Assembly: GCF_012927405.1 (NCBI RefSeq)
Contig: NZ_JABBGM010000003.1
Coordinates: 310,001 to 374,000, forward strand
DNA from: Novosphingobium olei
GTDB taxonomy: Bacteria > Pseudomonadota > Alphaproteobacteria > Sphingomonadales > Sphingomonadaceae
Reading direction: 5' to 3'
DNA: 64,000 nt
Shown: in pieces, positions 53,662 to 60,963 of the stretch
Position numbering within the stretch: position 1 is the stretch's first letter
Layout: every line of letters begins with the position of its first letter
Notes under the pieces: model-generated
The model's database searches: none
The model's input: the letters and a program-made list of their open reading frames with translations, nothing else
What the model was told of the DNA's origin: nothing
Translations under genes and position numbers: made by a program

Positions 53662-54636
53662 CTACGCGTCAACCAGGTGGGCCAGTTCGCACGTCAGCGA
53701 CCATTGCACCCCCGTCGGCGCGAACGACATGCACGTCTCGCCGCGCAACGATCGCTGTGTCAGCTTGCCGATCAGCGCCGAACCGAACCCGGTCCGTTCG
53801 GGCGCCGTCACCTGCGGGCCGCCGATCTCGCGCCATGTCATGCGCAATTCCGGGCCCTTTGCACCGTCCTCGATGCGCCAGGCGATGTCCACCCGCCCCG
53901 TGTCGACCGACAGCGCGCCGTATTTCACCGCGTTCGTCCCCAGCTCGTGCAGCGCCAGACCCAGCGCCTGCGCCGCCGCCGGTCCCATCGACACGGACGG
54001 CCCCTGGATCGCGATCTGCGTGCCCGCCGCGCCGCCGAACGGCTGCATCTGCGCCGTCACCAGATCGACCAGGTCGACCTGCGCCCACTCCCCTCGCACG
54101 AACAGGTCATGCGACAGGACAAGGCCCCGCATCCGTTCTTCGAAGCCCCCCACGAAGTCGTCCGGCCTCGATCGCTGGCTCTGCTTCAGGATCGCCTGCA
54201 CGACCGCCAGCACGTTCTTGGTGCGATGCGCCGCCTCGCGTCGCAGCGTGCGCTCGAACTCCTCGCGCTCACGCCGCTCGGTCACGTCCCGCACGATGCT
54301 CTGCAGCCGGCCGTCCGGCAATTGCCCGCCGACCAGTTCGCCCACGAAGGTCGATCCGTCCTTGCGCCGGAACAGCCATTCGCTGCGATGGATTTGCATG
54401 TCCGCCATTTCGGTCACCACCGCGTCGAGCCGCGCCAGTTCCCCGGGATCGACCACGTCGACCAGCGTCAGCGTGCGAAATTCCTCCAGCGTATAGCCCA
54501 GCATCCGGCAGCCCGCCGGGTTGACCTCGAGATAGCGCCCCTGCGCATTGGCGACGAACACGCCATCGCCCAGCGCCTCGAAAATGTCGCGCAACTGGAT
54601 TGAAGCCTGCACGAACCCCCCACGATTTTCCGCCAC
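53662..54636 (-). CDS. Soluble PAS-HWE sensor histidine kinase
   Basis: A 324-residue cytoplasmic kinase: one PAS domain (about 14-120, with NPAGCRMLGYTLEEF), then an HWE/HisKA_2-type kinase with phospho-acceptor His137 in REAAHRTKNVLAVVQ, the N box LALHELGTNAVKYGAL, the MTWREIGGP motif and the G box RTGFGSALI. The PAS Cys is not in the LOV flavin motif, so light sensing is not indicated. No partner response regulator is adjacent. Kinases of this family in sphingomonads feed the PhyR-EcfG general stress response, which is a family-level suggestion only. Confidence 0.92.
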   Translation of the reverse strand: MAENRGGFVQASIQLRDIFEALGDGVFVANAQGRYLEVNPAGCRMLGYTLEEFRTLTLVDVVDPGELARLDAVVTEMADMQIHRSEWLFRRKDGSTFVGELVGGQLPDGRLQSIVRDVTERREREEFERTLRREAAHRTKNVLAVVQAILKQSQRSRPDDFVGGFEERMRGLVLSHDLFVRGEWAQVDLVDLVTAQMQPFGGAAGTQIAIQGPSVSMGPAAAQALGLALHELGTNAVKYGALSVDTGRVDIAWRIEDGAKGPELRMTWREIGGPQVTAPERTGFGSALIGKLTQRSLRGETCMSFAPTGVQWSLTCELAHLVDA

Positions 54637-54769
54637 TTGCTGACAGCTGGCAATGGCTTGGCGCTCAAGCTGTGCCCAGGACGCAGGGTACCGGCGTCAC
54701 TTCAACGCGTCTCTGCCCGATCGGTTCCCGCAGGAACACACGTCCGTGCGCGCATTCATAATGCGTTCT

Positions 54770-54795
54770 GGAACCGGATAGGACAAGGAAGCGTA
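54770..54795 (+). promoter_or_regulatory. Candidate EcfG (general stress) promoter
   Basis: GGAAC (54770-54774), 17 bases, CGTA (54792-54795). The alphaproteobacterial EcfG consensus is GGAAC-N16/17-CGTT, so one base differs. The predicted start leaves about 25 bases to the M48 peptidase ATG, with the ribosome site AGGGGACC inside. Confidence 0.4.
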
Positions 54796-54825
54796 TTCGG
54801 GCAAACCAACAGGGGACCACCTGCC

Positions 54826-56319
54826 ATGACCATCACCACCCGGCTCGCCACCGCCGCGCTTTCCGGCCTTCTCCTCGCCGCGACGCCCGCCGCCGCACAG
54901 GCCCAGCCGCAATACCAGCCGCGCGCCACCACCCAGACCCAGAATCCCACAGCCCTGCCCATTACCGCGGCAGACCGGCAGGAAGGCGCCAAGGCCCACC
55001 GCCAGCTGCTGGCCGAATACGGCGGCCCCTATTCCGGCCCGCAGGTCCCCTATATCGAATCCATCGGCAAGAACATCGCCGTCCAGTCCGGCCTCGGCAG
55101 CGCGAAGACCGACTTCACCGTCACCGTGCTCAACTCACCCGTAGAGAACGCCTTCGCCAACCCCGGCGGCTACATCTACCTCACCCGCCAGCTCGCCGCG
55201 CTCGCCAACAACGAGGCGGAGCTGGCCGCCGTGCTCGGCCACGAAGTCGGCCACGTCGCCGCGCGCCATTCGGCCAAGCGGCAGAGCGCGGCACAGCGCA
55301 ACTCGATCATCGGCGCGATCGGCTCGATCCTCAGCGGCGTGGTGCTGGGCAACACGGGCCTGGGCCAGCTGGGCCAGCAGCTGTTCTCCAGCGGCTCGCA
55401 GCTGCTCACGCTCAAGTTCTCCCGCGCGCAGGAAAGCGAGGCCGACCAGCTCGCCGTCACCTACCTCAAGCGCGCCGGCTACGATCCCACCGCGCTCGGC
55501 GCCATCCTCCAGCGCCTCGCCGCGCAGAACGCGCTCGATGCGCAGCTCCAGGGCACCAGCGACAGCACCCCCACCTGGGCCTCCACCCACCCCGAGCCCG
55601 CCGCCCGCGTCCGCACTGCCCTCGCGCTAGCAGGCCAGGCGCGCGGCATCACCAACCGCGACGCCTACCTCACCCGCATCGACGGCCTGATGTACGGCGA
55701 CGATCCGCGCCAGGGCATGGTCGAAGGCCGCACCTTCACCCACCCCGAAATGAAGCTGACCTTCACCGCGCCCGCCGGGTCGTTCCTCGCCAACGGCACG
55801 CAGGCCGTGTCCATCGGCGGCAAGAACGGGCAAGGCCAGTTCACCTCGGCCCCCTTCTCGGGCGATCTCGATACGTACGTGCGCGCCGTCTTCGGCAAGC
55901 TCAGCTCGCAAGCCCAGCTCGCCCCCACCCAGATCGAGCGCACCACCGTCAACGGCATCCCCGCCGCCTATGGCCAGGCCCGCGTCACCACCAGCGACGG
56001 CCCGGTCGACGTCACCGTCTTCGCCTATGCCTTCGCGCAAGGACAGGCCTACCACTTCGTCACCATCGCCCCTGCCGGACGCGGCGGCGCCTTCGATCCG
56101 ATGTACCGCTCGCTGCGCCGCATCTCCACGACCGAAGCGAGCCAGATCCGCCCCCGCCGCCTGCGCATCGTCACCGTCAAGGCCGGCGACACCGTCCGCA
56201 CCCTCGCCGCCCGCATGGCATACACCGACGCGCCGCTGCAACGCTTCCTCGTCCTCAACGGCCTGACCGAAACCACCCGCCTCCCCACCGGCACCAAGGT
56301 CAAACTCGTCACCTACTGA
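54826..56319 (+). CDS. M48-family metalloprotease with C-terminal LysM-like region
   Basis: A 497-residue exported protease. A signal peptide (cleavage near Ala26) is followed by the M48 domain with zinc site HEVGH (139-143) and the third ligand Glu in SEADQLAV, as in the BepA/LoiP group of periplasmic quality-control proteases. After a middle domain, the last 50 residues (VKAGDTVRTLAARM, then VLNGLTETTRLPTGTKV) look like a LysM peptidoglycan-binding repeat. The start at 54826 is set by the signal peptide and AGGGGACC. It may be under stress sigma control. Confidence 0.93.
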   Translation: MTITTRLATAALSGLLLAATPAAAQAQPQYQPRATTQTQNPTALPITAADRQEGAKAHRQLLAEYGGPYSGPQVPYIESIGKNIAVQSGLGSAKTDFTVTVLNSPVENAFANPGGYIYLTRQLAALANNEAELAAVLGHEVGHVAARHSAKRQSAAQRNSIIGAIGSILSGVVLGNTGLGQLGQQLFSSGSQLLTLKFSRAQESEADQLAVTYLKRAGYDPTALGAILQRLAAQNALDAQLQGTSDSTPTWASTHPEPAARVRTALALAGQARGITNRDAYLTRIDGLMYGDDPRQGMVEGRTFTHPEMKLTFTAPAGSFLANGTQAVSIGGKNGQGQFTSAPFSGDLDTYVRAVFGKLSSQAQLAPTQIERTTVNGIPAAYGQARVTTSDGPVDVTVFAYAFAQGQAYHFVTIAPAGRGGAFDPMYRSLRRISTTEASQIRPRRLRIVTVKAGDTVRTLAARMAYTDAPLQRFLVLNGLTETTRLPTGTKVKLVTY

Positions 56320-56370
56320 GCCAGCGTGAAAACCTCCCCCACCGGGGGAAGGGGGCGGAGGCGGAGATAG

Positions 56371-56421
56371 CGGACTGCCGGGGGCAGTCCGCCCGCCGAG
56401 CCCGGCGCGGCAACGCGCCGG
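56371..56421. repeat. Two adjacent hairpins in a structured intergenic stretch
   Basis: CGGACTGCC/GGCAGTCCG (56371-56391, 3-base loop) is followed by CCGGCGCG/CGCGCCGG (56402-56421, GCAA tetraloop). The surrounding 56333-56470 is rich in C and G runs and looks like a dispersed intergenic element or terminator region between M48 and the PIN gene. Confidence 0.6.
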
Positions 56422-56537
56422 CCCCGCAAAGCGCGCCGCGGAGGGGCAGCGCCACAACGCCACCACACCCCCACCGCGAACGACACTCCCAACCCGACGC
56501 CTCAGACAACGAGGGCAGACACCTGCACGCGCGCCAA

Positions 56538-57347
56538 TTAATCTAAGAGTCGCCTTGCCAAGGTATCGACAGTTACTGTTTCGAATTTCGCGCCGCAAAT
56601 CGCGTGTATCTCAGCTGACAGGATAGGGTGCGGGATTCCACCTCGGCTCCAATCAATTTTTTTGTCGAGCGTCACTAGCGTGACTCTTTCGTATCTGACA
56701 TCTTCGCTCTTCAGTTCCGCGAGCGCGAGTAAAAGATCTGCCCACACGAAGAAGTCGCCGTCCCCCCCGTCCTTGAAACCCGGGGGAGTTTTGGACTTCT
56801 TGCGCACCTCCGCCGATGCGGCAATTAACGTTCTCGGCACGAATGGAACTCGCGCTTTTTCTAGCAAAAGGTCCACAAAAAGCTTCGTTTTGCGCGCCGT
56901 TTGTTCGTCAAAAACGTATCCGTAATTTTCGTTAAATTCATCCATCAATGACTGGAATCGGATCGAATAATCCGCAAATCTCTCATCAAAACTCCCGATG
57001 GCTTCGCTTAATTCTTTAAATTTTTTTTGCACAGATGATGATATCGAATCGATCGCTAGAAATTGATTGTTCCAAAATTCTTGAATCACTTGCCCGGGAA
57101 GAACGAGGTGGCCAGGAAATTCAGCCCGAAGATAGTCGACAATATCATCACATTTTGTGTGTTTGCTCAAACGCAACACAACGTTTGCGTCGAAGGCGAT
57201 AACAGTCTGGGCGAGATCACAGTTAGGTGGCTCGAATTTGAGTGCTCCCGAAAGCGAGGATAACGCACTGATATCGACCTTTCGATCCAACAACGCGCAA
57301 ACTTGGTCTATACATCCCCCTCGGACGGCTAGCGCATCAGGCATCAT
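56538..57347 (-). CDS. PIN-like (DUF4935-type) nuclease domain protein
   Basis: A 269-residue protein with a PIN-like fold. The expected acidic residues are visible: Asp53 in IAFDANVVLRL, Glu90 in VIQEFWNN, Asp196/Asp198 in GGDGDFFVW, Asp228 in TLDKKIDWSRGG. The KTPPGFKDGGDGDFFVW and DKKIDW patterns are those of the DUF4935/PIN-like family. A helical insertion lies between 100 and 150. It probably cleaves RNA or DNA with bound metal. The proposed start at 57347 overlaps the DUF262 gene stop by 11 bases; the ATG at 57407 would overlap by 71. Base composition is clearly more AT-rich than the flanks. Confidence 0.82.
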   Translation of the reverse strand: MMPDALAVRGGCIDQVCALLDRKVDISALSSLSGALKFEPPNCDLAQTVIAFDANVVLRLSKHTKCDDIVDYLRAEFPGHLVLPGQVIQEFWNNQFLAIDSISSSVQKKFKELSEAIGSFDERFADYSIRFQSLMDEFNENYGYVFDEQTARKTKLFVDLLLEKARVPFVPRTLIAASAEVRKKSKTPPGFKDGGDGDFFVWADLLLALAELKSEDVRYERVTLVTLDKKIDWSRGGIPHPILSAEIHAICGAKFETVTVDTLARRLLD

Positions 57348-58965
57348 ACCAAATCCGACCAGCTTCCGCAGCCAAGTCGGCGCCCACACGTTCAACCGCT
57401 TGCGCATCCCACTCTACCACATGATTCAATTGATTGCTCCATTCGCCATCGGCCGCGGTGGCAAGCATTGTGTCTTTAAAAGTTCCCCAGTCGAGTACAG
57501 CTCGGGGCCTCTTCTCAACGCTTGATATGATCGTGTTACCGAGCGTAGACGCCCAGTACGCGCCTTCATCCTCTCCCATGCCGCCAAAAGGCGGAGACTT
57601 CACCCAAATGAAATGAAGGAAACCATGGGGGTTCGGGGTAATAGATTGTTGGATGACTGAACGGCGGAGAAATGTCAGTACCTGCTTGTTAAGCGACCGC
57701 TTTCTTAGTTGACTAACAAAATCCTCTTGAGTCGGATTTAAATCCCGAAGCAGATCAATCATTACCTCCCACTTCTTCGCATCATGAATCGCCTTGGCTG
57801 CTTCGCCGAACCGTCGCTCGACATTCCCTGTACCAAGGTTGCCTACAACGATGCGGCGAACCACGAGCTTTAGGATCCATTCCATCCCTCGCTGCGCTCC
57901 CTCGACCTCTGAACAAGCCAATAGGATTGGCCTAACAGTCAAAACGCTCAGGCTGTTCAACGCGGAGAAGACGCCAAGCGCTTCTGCGTCTGCTGGCCCC
58001 GCAGAGGTTGGATCGATCATCTGCTGATACAGCGGAAGATACTGCTCGAGGATCCCCATTAACTCATTCGGTCGAGGCGGCTGACGATCCCCCATTTTCT
58101 TTCGATTTGCGAGAAATCCATACAGATCTTTCGGCAATATGTAACCACTCTTAACCGTTACCACATGCCGAATATATTGAACAAAATTGTTGGCCCCGTC
58201 AGTTGAGAATTGTTTCGCAATAGACTGCCACTGTTCGTAACGATAAGCTTGATTCGCACCTGATTGGCTAAGAACGTAATTTTTAAGGAGATCGGCAGTA
58301 GTGAGATCACGCCCACGAGTGTTGACTACTTCATATACTTGATAAGCAGCGTCAGAACTTGGATGGACAAAAACAGCAAAATACAACCTATTTGTTAGAA
58401 GGTCAGTCCATTTTCCAAGGCGTTTAAAAGGATCAGATTTGAGATCTTCTCTAAGATGTTTGACCAGCAGATCGTTCGAAGCAGCCATCCTCGCAGACAC
58501 TGAATCGGGTGCTAGGTCGCCCTGGGGACGATTACCGGTTGCAAGAATGGCCTGAAAAGTTGCGTTATCCGCCTCGTCAGCCAATTTGACTCGCGACACT
58601 TGCTCATCGGTGTGGAAATCAATGGACCGGAGAAAACTGGCTTGGATCCGGTCAGCCAACGCCTTGCGATCGCTGCGCATCGCCTCGTGGTAGATCGCAT
58701 TTGCAAGGAGGCTGAGGGTAATTATCCGCTGTTGACCGTCAACAACTTGCTTGCGACCTGCCGCAGCATCGGCGTGCGGGCTCGTTAAAATGATCAGCCC
58801 AAGAAAGTACGACTCAGCGTCCAAGCTGCTTTGCAGGTCGGTCCAGAAATCATTAACCTCATCGCTTCCCCATGAGTACTCACGCTGAAAACGCGGTATT
58901 TCAAAGACGTTATTCGAAAAAATCGCGCCCGCGCTATTTGCCGACGCATTTAACGGGATATCCAA
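57337..58965 (-). CDS. DUF262 (GmrSD-like) protein
   Basis: A 542-residue protein with an N-terminal DUF262 domain: FEIPRFQREYSWGSDEVNDF, FLGLIIL, and the nucleotide/DGQQR motif (76-80) that marks ParB-like NTPase domains, then VVNTRGRDLTTADLLKNYVL. This is the GmrS side of type IV restriction and other defence proteins. The C-terminal part (about 420-542) keeps the DUF1524 framework (WASTLGNTIIS and a final ERVGADLAAEAGRIW helix) but I do not find the usual His-Ile-x-Pro and following Asn, so the HNH-type nuclease may be inactive. The start is TTG at 58965 with GAGG upstream. AT-rich and overlapping the PIN gene. Confidence 0.85.
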   Translation of the reverse strand: MDIPLNASANSAGAIFSNNVFEIPRFQREYSWGSDEVNDFWTDLQSSLDAESYFLGLIILTSPHADAAAGRKQVVDGQQRIITLSLLANAIYHEAMRSDRKALADRIQASFLRSIDFHTDEQVSRVKLADEADNATFQAILATGNRPQGDLAPDSVSARMAASNDLLVKHLREDLKSDPFKRLGKWTDLLTNRLYFAVFVHPSSDAAYQVYEVVNTRGRDLTTADLLKNYVLSQSGANQAYRYEQWQSIAKQFSTDGANNFVQYIRHVVTVKSGYILPKDLYGFLANRKKMGDRQPPRPNELMGILEQYLPLYQQMIDPTSAGPADAEALGVFSALNSLSVLTVRPILLACSEVEGAQRGMEWILKLVVRRIVVGNLGTGNVERRFGEAAKAIHDAKKWEVMIDLLRDLNPTQEDFVSQLRKRSLNKQVLTFLRRSVIQQSITPNPHGFLHFIWVKSPPFGGMGEDEGAYWASTLGNTIISSVEKRPRAVLDWGTFKDTMLATAADGEWSNQLNHVVEWDAQAVERVGADLAAEAGRIWYDA

Positions 58966-59386
58966 TGCAAAATCCTCTAACGGCGGATAGGCCTTGACGG
59001 GAGCATCGCACGCTCACCTTGAATGATCAACCGGGGTCTCGTATGAAAGTTGATCTGCATTAAATATACGCTACTCTTGAATATTTGAGGCAAGCCGCAA
59101 TCAGATTTTATTATATCAATTAATGCTTTAACCCAACAAATTTCACTTCAACTCCGATTGATGTTTTATCTCGTCGGGTGATTATCTTGTTTCGTGCAGC
59201 ACTCAGCAACGGCGCTTGGGGCGATTACCGAAAAGCTGGCTTCGCAGTAGTTAGTTGACTGCAAATTTTTGGAGCTGACTTTAACGAAAGAAATTTTGCA
59301 TTACTACGTCTGGTCGCCCCCCATTTCCTACACACCCCCACCTGCGGTAGTCCTCGGCCCCTTTTTGTTCTTGTGGGACTCGCCTC
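58966..59386. other. 421-base AT-rich gap upstream of the DUF262 gene
   Basis: The most AT-rich part of the window (about 59040-59280). It must hold the promoter of the DUF262-PIN pair on the minus strand; TATATT-like -10 candidates exist near 59062-59070 but no well-spaced -35. No small ORF with a credible start was found, nor an integrase or att-like direct repeat. Confidence 0.5.
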
Positions 59387-60385
59387 ATGGACCAGACGAA
59401 CGCCGCCGCTTCCGCGCCTTCCGCTTCCTGCCGCAGCTTCACCCTTGCGCGCCGCGTGCGCTTCCTGTCGGAGCTGGCCGGGCACGGCCATGTGCGCAAG
59501 GCCTGCGCGCAGGTCGGGGTGTCGCCGCAGGCGGCCTACATGGCGCGGCGGCGCGATGCGTCGTTTGCCGCCGGGTGGGATGCGGCGATGGTGCTGGGGC
59601 TGGAACAGGCCGAACAGGTGCTCGCCGCCCACGCAACCGAAGGCTATCGCGAACAGATCTGGTATCGGGGTGAGGTCGTGGGCGAACGCATCCGCTTCGA
59701 TGCGCGGCTCCAGCTGGCCTGGCTCGCCCGGCTCGATGCCCGCGCCGCCAATCCCGCCGCGCACCAGCTGGCGGGGCGCTTCGACGATTACCTTGCCGCG
59801 CTGCTCGATGGCGATCTCGATCCGGAAAAGCCTTTCCCCACTCGCGATGAGGCGATGGACCAGGCCGCGAGCGCGGTGAACGAGGACTTCCCCGGCCATG
59901 TCGAGGATCTCGACGAAGCCGTGGTCCAGCGCATCCTGTCCGATCCCGCCCACGATCCCGATGCGCTGGAGGAGCGCGACATCGTCGACATCGCCTTTGA
60001 AGAGGCGACGCACGCCGCCCGCGAAGAAGCCAGCGCCCTATGGCACGAAGACCGCGCCGACCGCCTCGCCCGCCTCGACGCGGTGCTCGAAGCGCCGGAT
60101 GACGATGATGATGATGTTGATGCAGAAGTAACCGTCATCCCAGCGAAGGCTGGGATCGCCCTCCTCCAGGCACCCAGGCCGCTCTCCCCCGAGCCCCTGG
60201 AGGCCCAGGAAACCGGGCACAAAACCGCCTTCCCCCCGCTCGAATTCAAGTCGCATGAACACTGTCAACTTCGTCAACTTGGGCGCCCGTCGCACCCTTC
60301 GCGAGGGTTGGCTGGCGCAGCGCCCTACCGCCCCTCGCCTGCGACGAAGCGTGATCGGCGCCCTCGCCTATTAACAAACATTTAA
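59387..60385 (+). CDS. Helix-turn-helix protein with REP-encoded C-terminal tail
   Basis: A 332-residue protein whose first 100 residues hold a terminase-small-subunit-like helix-turn-helix (RRVRFLSELAGHGHVRKACA, then VGVSPQAAYMARRRDASF). The middle is helical and acidic. From about residue 248 the frame passes through a REP element (VTVIPAKAGIALL) and then low-information sequence, so the original protein probably ended near 60120-60130. Proteins of this type are common and unassigned in sphingomonads. No phage genes are nearby. Start not supported by a clear ribosome site. Confidence 0.75.
   Translation: MDQTNAAASAPSASCRSFTLARRVRFLSELAGHGHVRKACAQVGVSPQAAYMARRRDASFAAGWDAAMVLGLEQAEQVLAAHATEGYREQIWYRGEVVGERIRFDARLQLAWLARLDARAANPAAHQLAGRFDDYLAALLDGDLDPEKPFPTRDEAMDQAASAVNEDFPGHVEDLDEAVVQRILSDPAHDPDALEERDIVDIAFEEATHAAREEASALWHEDRADRLARLDAVLEAPDDDDDDVDAEVTVIPAKAGIALLQAPRPLSPEPLEAQETGHKTAFPPLEFKSHEHCQLRQLGRPSHPSRGLAGAAPYRPSPATKRDRRPRLLTNI
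60130..60160. repeat. REP element inside a coding frame
   Basis: ACCGTCATCCCAGCGAAGGC continues to TGGGATCGCC; a hairpin of CCCAGC/GCTGGG. It matches the left unit of the 43329-43422 pair and is read in frame by the HTH gene. Confidence 0.75.
60262..60282. repeat. Short dispersed repeat, copy 2
   Basis: Identical to the 21 bases at 6057-6077, containing TGTCAACTTCGTCAACTT. Here it lies in the doubtful 3' tail of the HTH gene. Confidence 0.6.
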
Positions 60386-60481
60386 GCCGGGGTTCAGCGC
60401 TGCGTGTCATAGTGTGTCCAGTTCGCTCCGGCCCCTGCGCGCCTTTGCCCGCAGGCATCGCCGGCGCCACGGAGAGACGTT

Positions 60482-60883
60482 ATGAACCTTGTGAAGAAGG
60501 GCGCCCTTGCGCTCGGCCTCGCTGCCTCGGCGCTCACCGCAGCCGCTCCGGCGCAGGCGCGTGATTACTACCGCCACGGCGGCGGCGGCGATGATGCCGC
60601 GATCGCCATCGGCGCGGGCATCATCGGCCTCGCCGTGGGCGCGGCCATCGCTTCGGACCACCGCGATCGCGATGGGTACTATTACCGCGATGGGTACTAC
60701 TACCCCCGCGCCTATCGCGGCGGCGGGTACTATTACAACTACAACTACAACGCCTATCCGGCCTATCGCGGCTATGATCGCTATCGCGATTACGACCGCT
60801 ATCGCCGCTATGATCACTATCGCGGCGGCTGGGGCCATGATCGCGACCGGGACGGCTGGCGCGATCACCGTCGCGGCTGGTAA
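60482..60883 (+). CDS. Secreted Tyr/Arg/Gly-rich small protein
   Basis: A 133-residue protein with a signal peptide (cleavage near Ala26, AQA), a short hydrophobic Gly/Ala segment (DAAIAIGAGIIGLAVGAAIA), and a C-terminal half made of Tyr-, Arg- and Asp-rich repeats (DGYYYRDGYYYPRAYRGG, YDRYRDYDRYRRYDHY). Such proteins occur widely in alphaproteobacterial envelopes and have no defined role; binding to polymers or metals has been proposed for similar ones. A GGAGAGA ribosome site precedes the ATG. A terminator-like hairpin follows. Confidence 0.85.
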   Translation: MNLVKKGALALGLAASALTAAAPAQARDYYRHGGGGDDAAIAIGAGIIGLAVGAAIASDHRDRDGYYYRDGYYYPRAYRGGGYYYNYNYNAYPAYRGYDRYRDYDRYRRYDHYRGGWGHDRDRDGWRDHRRGW

Positions 60884-60904
60884 GGCCTGACGGAACGTTG
60901 AAGA

Positions 60905-60938
60905 AGGGCGGCGGCGGGAAAGCGCCTGCCGCCGCCCT
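60905..60938. terminator. Strong stem-loop before glycosyltransferase gene
   Basis: AGGGCGGCGGC (60906 region) pairs with GCCGCCGCCCT around GGGAAAGCGCCT-like loop. It lies 20 bases after the small secreted protein's stop, so it probably terminates that gene, and it argues for the glycosyltransferase starting downstream of it. Confidence 0.65.
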
Positions 60939-60963
60939 CTCGCCAAGTTGCACAAGCGGGTCT

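Noticed and set aside
53662..54636. LOV photoreceptor kinase
   Set aside because: The PAS domain lacks the flavin-binding NCRFLQ-type Cys motif.
59269..59673. Plus-strand frame starting in the AT-rich gap
   Set aside because: Mixed intergenic sequence fused to an out-of-frame reading of the HTH gene.
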